This document shows, piece after piece, positions 41,011 to 44,269 of a stretch of DNA of 44,269 bases; positions within the stretch are counted from its first letter, which is position 1, and each line of letters starts with the position of its first letter. This DNA comes from Nitrospinaceae bacterium UBA7883. GTDB lineage: Bacteria > Nitrospinota_A > UBA7883. The notes below the pieces were generated by a model. The model had not been told where the DNA came from, searched no databases, and saw only the letters and a list, made by a program, of their open reading frames with translations. Both the position numbers and the translations under genes were made by a program. Location of the stretch: assembly GCA_002500605.1 (NCBI GenBank), contig DLRR01000029.1:1-44269 (forward strand). The letters are read 5' to 3'.

Positions 41011-44000
41011 TTACGCTATGGTGAGTTCTTCACCTGTTATAAGCAGATGGCCATCCACATTTTGGACACTGCCAGTGATTATGAATGGGCCGTGATTATC
41101 CTCAGAAAGGTGATGTCCACATTGCTGGTAAGCACGAGGGAAAAGAGTTGCTTCGTAAATGGCAGTTTCATCTTCCATTGTTAAGAATTTCATTGTTCTA
41201 CCACGAACTGTATTTGTGCGTTGACTGTGGACTAGCCAACCAACCAGGGTAATTCGTTTGCCGACATACTGTGAAAGGTTGTTAGCCGTGGTTAGGCCTT
41301 TAGGTAACTGGTCCCGATAGATGGCTAATGGATGTGCCCAAATGGTAAAACCCAACAGTTCATGCTCATATTTAAGCAGTTCTTTAAAGGGGTAGGGGTT
41401 TGCCACTGGCAATTGTGGCTCCGTGTCAATGAGCCGTGGTTCGTTGCATCGACCGGTTCCTCTTTCCAACGTCGCCGATAGGAGAGCAGGTCGGGGGTAT
41501 CCAAATGAGTCAAATGCTCCAACCACAGCAAGGGATTTTGCTTCCGCAATTGCGACTTGCCCACGGCTTAAAAAGTCTCCTAGTGACAAGTAAGGTCGGT
41601 TTTCTTGGATTGTTGCAATGCTCTTTTGGGAAAGTCCTTTTATATGGATGAGGCCTGTCCGAATGGCATTTGCCTGTTTCGAACCATTTGCCTTCTCAGC
41701 TGTGCATTCTTTGTCGCTTCTGTTTACATCTGGTGGTAGGATAACAATCCCCATTCGCCTCGCTTCCTCTATGTACGAACTTGTTGTGTAAAACCCACCA
41801 TGGTTAGCGATTACTGCAGCCATGAATTCCGCCGGGTAATGCGACTTGAGGTATGCTGTTTGCCACGATACAACAGCAAACGAGGCACTATGGGCTTTGC
41901 AAAAAGCATAACTACCGAAGCTTTCGATCTGCCGCCAAGCCTCTTCTGCAATGTCGGTAGCAAGTCCAGTTTTTTTAGCACCATCAATGAACCGATTTTT
42001 GTGATATCGCATGGAATCGCACCCCTTGCGCTTGCTCATTAACCGTCTAAGAGCATCTGCCTCACCAAGGCTCATTCCTGCGATTGCATGAAGTACTTTC
42101 ATTACATCTTCTTGGTAGACCATTACTCCGTAAGTCTCTTCTAAGATTTTTTTTAATACGGGATGAAAATAATGCGGCTTTTCCTTTTTAACGTGTCTGT
42201 TGATGTACGCCTTCATCATTCCGGAATTGGAAACTCCAGGACGAATGATAGAGCTTGCCGCTACCAACGTCTCGAAATCATCAATTAGTAGTTTTTGCAA
42301 AAGTCCTCGCATAGCTGGTGACTCTATGTAAAAACAACCCATTGTCGCGCCATCTCTCATTCGCTGTTTGGTTGCTTCATCATCTACCGGCTTGACCTCA
42401 TCCCAGTTAACATGGATACCATATCCTTTTTCTATCTCCGCCCTCACATCAGAGACTACCGCTAAGGCTCGCTGACCTAAAATATCAATCTTTACAAGGC
42501 CAAGATCATCGATGCCGTACATGTCAAGTTGGGTGATGGCCAGACCGCGACCGGACTTTTCCAACGGTGAAAAACTTTCAATTGGTTCAGGAGTGACAAC
42601 TATTCCGCTGCAATGGGTAGAAAGACAGCGAGGGAAACCTTCAATTGTTTTGGCAAAGTGGATGATAGAGTAGTATGGTTCTTTTTCTAGTGGTAAACCG
42701 CGGAATTCTGGTACCTCTTTGACAGTGGCATCTATTTTTGTGAGTTCACAATAGCTTGGTAACCGTTTTGCCAAATACGACAATTCCTTTTCCCCCATAC
42801 CGAACGCCTTGCCTACTTCCCGGATAGCCCCTTTACCACGATAGGTGACATGTGCTCCAATTATGGCCACTTGTGCCTCGCCATAACGGTTGTAAATGAA
42901 CCGCAATATTTCCTCTCTTCGGTTCCACGGAAAATCAAGGTCAATGTCCGGTTTGTCCCTTCTTTCCGGGTTTAGGAACCGCTCAAAATAAAGGTTATAT
43001 TTTAGTGGACAGATTTCAGTAATGCCGAGACAAAAACAGACCAACGAGTTGGCAGCGGAGCCACGCCCAACGGTTGGAATCTGTAGACGCTTTGCTTCAT
43101 TAACTATGTCGCGGACAATCAAAAAATATTCATTGAAACCGAGCCGATCAATGATGTCTAGCTCATACTCAAGGCGCGCCGTAGCCGCCGTGGTGGCAAA
43201 CTGGTAGCGATGTGTAAGCCCACCGCGGGCCAATTCACCTAGCATTGCTTTTGCGGAAATAACTGGCAGTGAGTTGTAGACGGGAAAGCGATTTACACCC
43301 AACTCAAATCTAAAGTTACACCTTTGGGAAATTTCTATAGTGTTTGCAGTGGCTTCTGGGATCTCCCGAAATAGATACTCCATCAGATCAGCTGGTTTTA
43401 ACCACGCATGCCGTGAGGCTAATGCCCCAGGTGGTAGTGTCCCAACAGTACGGTTAGTACGAATCGCTGTAAGAAGTTTGTGGGTGGCGTAGCCTGTTTC
43501 ATCGGCAAAGTGAACATTATTGGTAGCAACAGTTGGAAACCCAAGCCGTTTTGCCAGGCGAAATGTGGTTATTACCTGTTTGTAGTTACCACGCTCGGTA
43601 TGATCGGTGAGTTCGGCAAATCGGTTTTGGAGCGAGCCAAAAAGCCTGCAAGCCTTCAGTGTTTCGGGGTCAGATGAGATTACAATTACCTGTTCTGATA
43701 CCGCTGCAACCATACCCGGGAGCGAAAAATTATCAGGGTCAAACTGGCGTCTGGTCACGAGGCGGCATATTTCTCTATACCCTTTTTCGTTCTGTGCCAG
43801 AAGAACAGCGTATCGAGCCGAAGGCCATCCAACTTTGCTCGGATGGTCGATTACCGTGCCAATAACTGTTTTAACACCGTGTACGTCACCGGCTTTTTGG
43901 GCTAAAATTGCACCATGGAGGCCGTTTGTATCAGTGATAGCAAGACTCGGCATACCAAAGTGCGCTGCTTTTGAGAAAAGCTGGTTAAGTGAGCTAGCGC

Positions 44001-44052
44001 CCGCTCCCATAGAATAGCAGGAATGACAATTAAGGTGTACGAAAGAACCCAT
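41011..44052 (-). CDS. dnaE2: Error-prone-type DNA polymerase III alpha (DnaE2/ImuC-like)
   Basis: A 1013-residue C-family polymerase. Order: PHP domain (FVHLNCHSCYSMGAGASSLN), polymerase core with catalytic PDIDLDFPWNRR, helix-hairpin regions (GFTIWAHPL upstream of OB), and C-terminal OB fold (RITLVGWLVHSQRTNTVRG). PHP metal ligands are altered: Asn replaces the first His of HxHS, and TDTNG replaces TDHDG. Size and OB fold match DnaE2 used in mutagenic repair. No imuA/imuB lies beside it. ATG 44052 is six bases after GGTGG; the frame extends to 44109 without a better start. A TATAAT promoter lies 31 bp upstream. Confidence 0.88.
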   Translation of the reverse strand: MGSFVHLNCHSCYSMGAGASSLNQLFSKAAHFGMPSLAITDTNGLHGAILAQKAGDVHGVKTVIGTVIDHPSKVGWPSARYAVLLAQNEKGYREICRLVTRRQFDPDNFSLPGMVAAVSEQVIVISSDPETLKACRLFGSLQNRFAELTDHTERGNYKQVITTFRLAKRLGFPTVATNNVHFADETGYATHKLLTAIRTNRTVGTLPPGALASRHAWLKPADLMEYLFREIPEATANTIEISQRCNFRFELGVNRFPVYNSLPVISAKAMLGELARGGLTHRYQFATTAATARLEYELDIIDRLGFNEYFLIVRDIVNEAKRLQIPTVGRGSAANSLVCFCLGITEICPLKYNLYFERFLNPERRDKPDIDLDFPWNRREEILRFIYNRYGEAQVAIIGAHVTYRGKGAIREVGKAFGMGEKELSYLAKRLPSYCELTKIDATVKEVPEFRGLPLEKEPYYSIIHFAKTIEGFPRCLSTHCSGIVVTPEPIESFSPLEKSGRGLAITQLDMYGIDDLGLVKIDILGQRALAVVSDVRAEIEKGYGIHVNWDEVKPVDDEATKQRMRDGATMGCFYIESPAMRGLLQKLLIDDFETLVAASSIIRPGVSNSGMMKAYINRHVKKEKPHYFHPVLKKILEETYGVMVYQEDVMKVLHAIAGMSLGEADALRRLMSKRKGCDSMRYHKNRFIDGAKKTGLATDIAEEAWRQIESFGSYAFCKAHSASFAVVSWQTAYLKSHYPAEFMAAVIANHGGFYTTSSYIEEARRMGIVILPPDVNRSDKECTAEKANGSKQANAIRTGLIHIKGLSQKSIATIQENRPYLSLGDFLSRGQVAIAEAKSLAVVGAFDSFGYPRPALLSATLERGTGRCNEPRLIDTEPQLPVANPYPFKELLKYEHELLGFTIWAHPLAIYRDQLPKGLTTANNLSQYVGKRITLVGWLVHSQRTNTVRGRTMKFLTMEDETAIYEATLFPRAYQQCGHHLSEDNHGPFIITGSVQNVDGHLLITGEELTIA

Positions 44053-44082
44053 TACTAACCACCAGTGAATAATGTTTTTCAC

Positions 44083-44111
44083 ATTATACGAAAATTTAAC
44101 GAAAATCAAGG
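44083..44111 (-). promoter_or_regulatory. dnaE2 promoter with direct repeats
   Basis: On the minus strand TATAAT (44083-44088) lies about 31 bp before the dnaE2 ATG. TTGATT lies 15 bp upstream as a weak -35. ATTTTCGT occurs twice at an 11-bp period between them (plus-strand copies at 44088-44095 and 44099-44106). An ATAATG/CATTAT inverted repeat (44069-44087) spans the likely start of transcription. No canonical CTGT-N8-ACAG LexA box was seen. Confidence 0.4.
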
Positions 44112-44165
44112 ATGTTACACAACACGGAAGAAAAAAACTGGGGGAATGTGTACTGCTATCATGAA

Positions 44166-44190
44166 ATCAATTATAGGCGGCATAATTGAT
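44166..44190 (-). terminator. Hairpin downstream of tRNA-Asp
   Basis: ATCAATTAT (44166-44174) and ATAATTGAT (44182-44190) are exact reverse complements around a 7-nt loop. On the minus strand this lies 31 bp beyond the tRNA 3' end and is followed by TTTCATG. Likely a weak tRNA terminator or processing structure. Confidence 0.4.
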
Positions 44191-44220
44191 AGGTAGTAAA
44201 GGTCAGGTCAATTATTTAAA

Positions 44221-44269
44221 TGGCGGGGTCGACGAGACTCGAACTCGCGACCTCCTGCGTGACAGGCAG
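44221..44269 (-). tRNA. tRNA-Asp (GUC), truncated by window edge
   Basis: The reverse strand reads through the anticodon loop CTGTCAC with stem CTGC/GCAG, anticodon GTC at 44261-44263. It continues through the T arm with TTCGAGT, the acceptor strand and an encoded CCA (44221-44223). The 5' half (acceptor, D arm) lies outside the window. The anticodon identifies aspartate. Confidence 0.92.

Noticed and set aside
44110..44220. tRNA-linked integration site
   Set aside because: No integrase, no duplicated tRNA end and no compositional change on the visible side.

Overview
The window is about 44 kb of AT-leaning, densely coded chromosome from a Gram-negative bacterium. It has porins, outer-membrane-directed lipoproteins, a PBP1A and a sigma-54-dependent response regulator. 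A monomeric isocitrate dehydrogenase, a class I (archaeal-type) lysyl-tRNA synthetase, an MtdB-type methylene-tetrahydromethanopterin dehydrogenase and a very long KamA-type radical SAM protein together suggest a deltaproteobacteria-grade lineage (for example Desulfobacterota or SAR324-like). This placement is inference, because no rRNA or other phylogenetic anchor is present. No insertion sequence, prophage or CRISPR array was seen.

Layout. 1-2822: the tail of a probable malic enzyme, a DUF362 protein, a beta-propeller-like lipoprotein and a small dimeric-barrel protein. 3141-7728: monomeric NADP-isocitrate dehydrogenase, then a KamA-family radical SAM protein, with a perfect 13-bp hairpin between them. 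7847-12236: an iron-uptake locus of FTR1-type permease (FetM), P19-type periplasmic protein (FetP), cupredoxin-like protein and porin. FetM and FetP each have a Fur-like 7-1-7 dyad centred 25 bp after the start of a TTGAC -35 element. 12383-23926: eleven tightly packed minus-strand genes. In transcription order these are mtdB, a corrinoid protein, a soluble histidine kinase, an NtrC-type regulator, a pteridine-reductase-like SDR, PBP1A, a small HTH protein, ispF, gltX, cysS and rlmB. 24119-26100: ribF and a flippase-like membrane protein on the plus strand.

26169-28265 (minus) is the most unusual segment. It encodes a sigma-70-type factor whose region 2 and region 4 lie in two overlapping reading frames, followed by a membrane anti-sigma-like protein with two H-x3-C-x2-C motifs and an external Fn3-like domain. 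The region-4 frame has its own Shine-Dalgarno and ATG, but the region-2 frame also ends at TTT-TAG-C, which resembles a +1 shift site. The system could therefore be a two-subunit sigma factor, a frameshift-fused one or a broken gene.

28428-31177 (plus): a LipM-like octanoyltransferase/lipoate ligase, a BamE-like lipoprotein and class I LysRS. 31242-33165 (minus): ylxP-rbfA-truB, preceded by rpsU. 33527-37888 (plus): an RND/MMPL exporter, a LolA-like periplasmic protein and an outer-membrane beta-barrel, a probable envelope lipid-transport trio. 38049-40369: a copper P1B-ATPase whose GTG start overlaps the stop of a tiny Cys-Cys upstream ORF. 40438-40704 (minus): an RRM RNA-binding protein with a 28-bp-period duplication upstream. 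41011-44052 (minus): a DnaE2-type DNA polymerase with a degenerate PHP domain. The window ends inside a minus-strand tRNA-Asp(GUC).
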